Below are positions 63,979-64,000 of a stretch of 64,000 nt of DNA, in pieces. Each line of letters begins with the position of its first letter. The first letter of the stretch is position 1. Location: contig JABAKD010000003.1 of NCBI GenBank assembly GCA_012845835.1, positions 186,501 to 250,500 on the forward strand. Reading direction: 5' to 3'. The notes under the pieces are model-generated. The model did no database searches. It was not told where the DNA came from and saw nothing but the letters and a program-made list of their open reading frames with translations. The translations under genes were made by a program, and so were the position numbers. The DNA comes from Undaria pinnatifida (Eukaryota > Sar > Phaeophyceae > Laminariales > Alariaceae).

Positions 63979-64000
63979 GCGGCGGGATAGCAGGTCGGCC

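Overview
The window is eukaryotic nuclear DNA from an intron-rich, transposon-rich genome. It is mixed in base composition, full of long poly-G/poly-C runs and microsatellites, and has no bacterial-style operons. A flagellar/ciliary gene (DZIP1-like), spliced exons separated by introns of up to about 7.6 kb, a Ty1/copia element and a LINE whose C-terminal sequence resembles elements I associate with Ectocarpus together suggest a stramenopile, most likely a brown alga. That assignment is inference, at roughly 0.65 to 0.7.

Three protein genes can be assembled from splice sites, reading phase and family motifs. (1) Plus strand, 9449-21061: a five-exon DEDDh 3'-5' exonuclease of the REX4/ISG20 type. 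The Exo I, Exo II and Exo III regions lie on different exons, and a glutamate replaces the Exo II aspartate. (2) Minus strand, 35712-27470: a METTL21-type (Methyltransf_16) lysine methyltransferase. Three phase-0 exons carry VWDA, ELGAGTG, LTDQ, DVVY and EQRR motifs, and a very long Gly/Ser insertion sits inside the fold. Its 5' end is not found. (3) Plus strand, 53139-57896: a DZIP1-like basal-body protein in five phase-0 exons, with the N-terminal Dzip domain and the C2H2 finger. Its N-terminal exon or exons are not found. A fourth, weaker candidate lies on the minus strand at 45835-46995.

The rest is repeats. 1-9400: G-rich minisatellites, a SINE copy and MITEs. 10060-19390: intron DNA of the exonuclease gene, with tandem repeats, MITEs and purine tracts. 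20516-20806: a CCATA satellite inside its last intron. 21330-22125: degenerate tandem copies of its last exon. 22500-27400: MITEs, a SINE and degenerate copies of the methyltransferase last exon. 27850-36900: methyltransferase introns and upstream DNA, with LINE fragments, a tRNA-headed SINE and nested MITEs. 37497-44677: a complete but frameshifted copia element with 438/449-bp LTRs and the 5-bp target duplication AAAAC. 45100-52400: MITEs, tandem duplications and an 11-bp telomere-like array. 53236-57260: DZIP1 introns with a fold-back MITE and a PIF/Harbinger-type MITE. 58000-64000: an inverted pair of C-tailed retroposons, hairpin repeats and a probable second LTR edge at the window end.

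Two patterns stand out. Two unrelated retroposon groups end in GAGTAC plus a homopolymer C tract rather than poly(A). Two unrelated genes on opposite strands each have degenerate copies of their last exon lying downstream of the real one.
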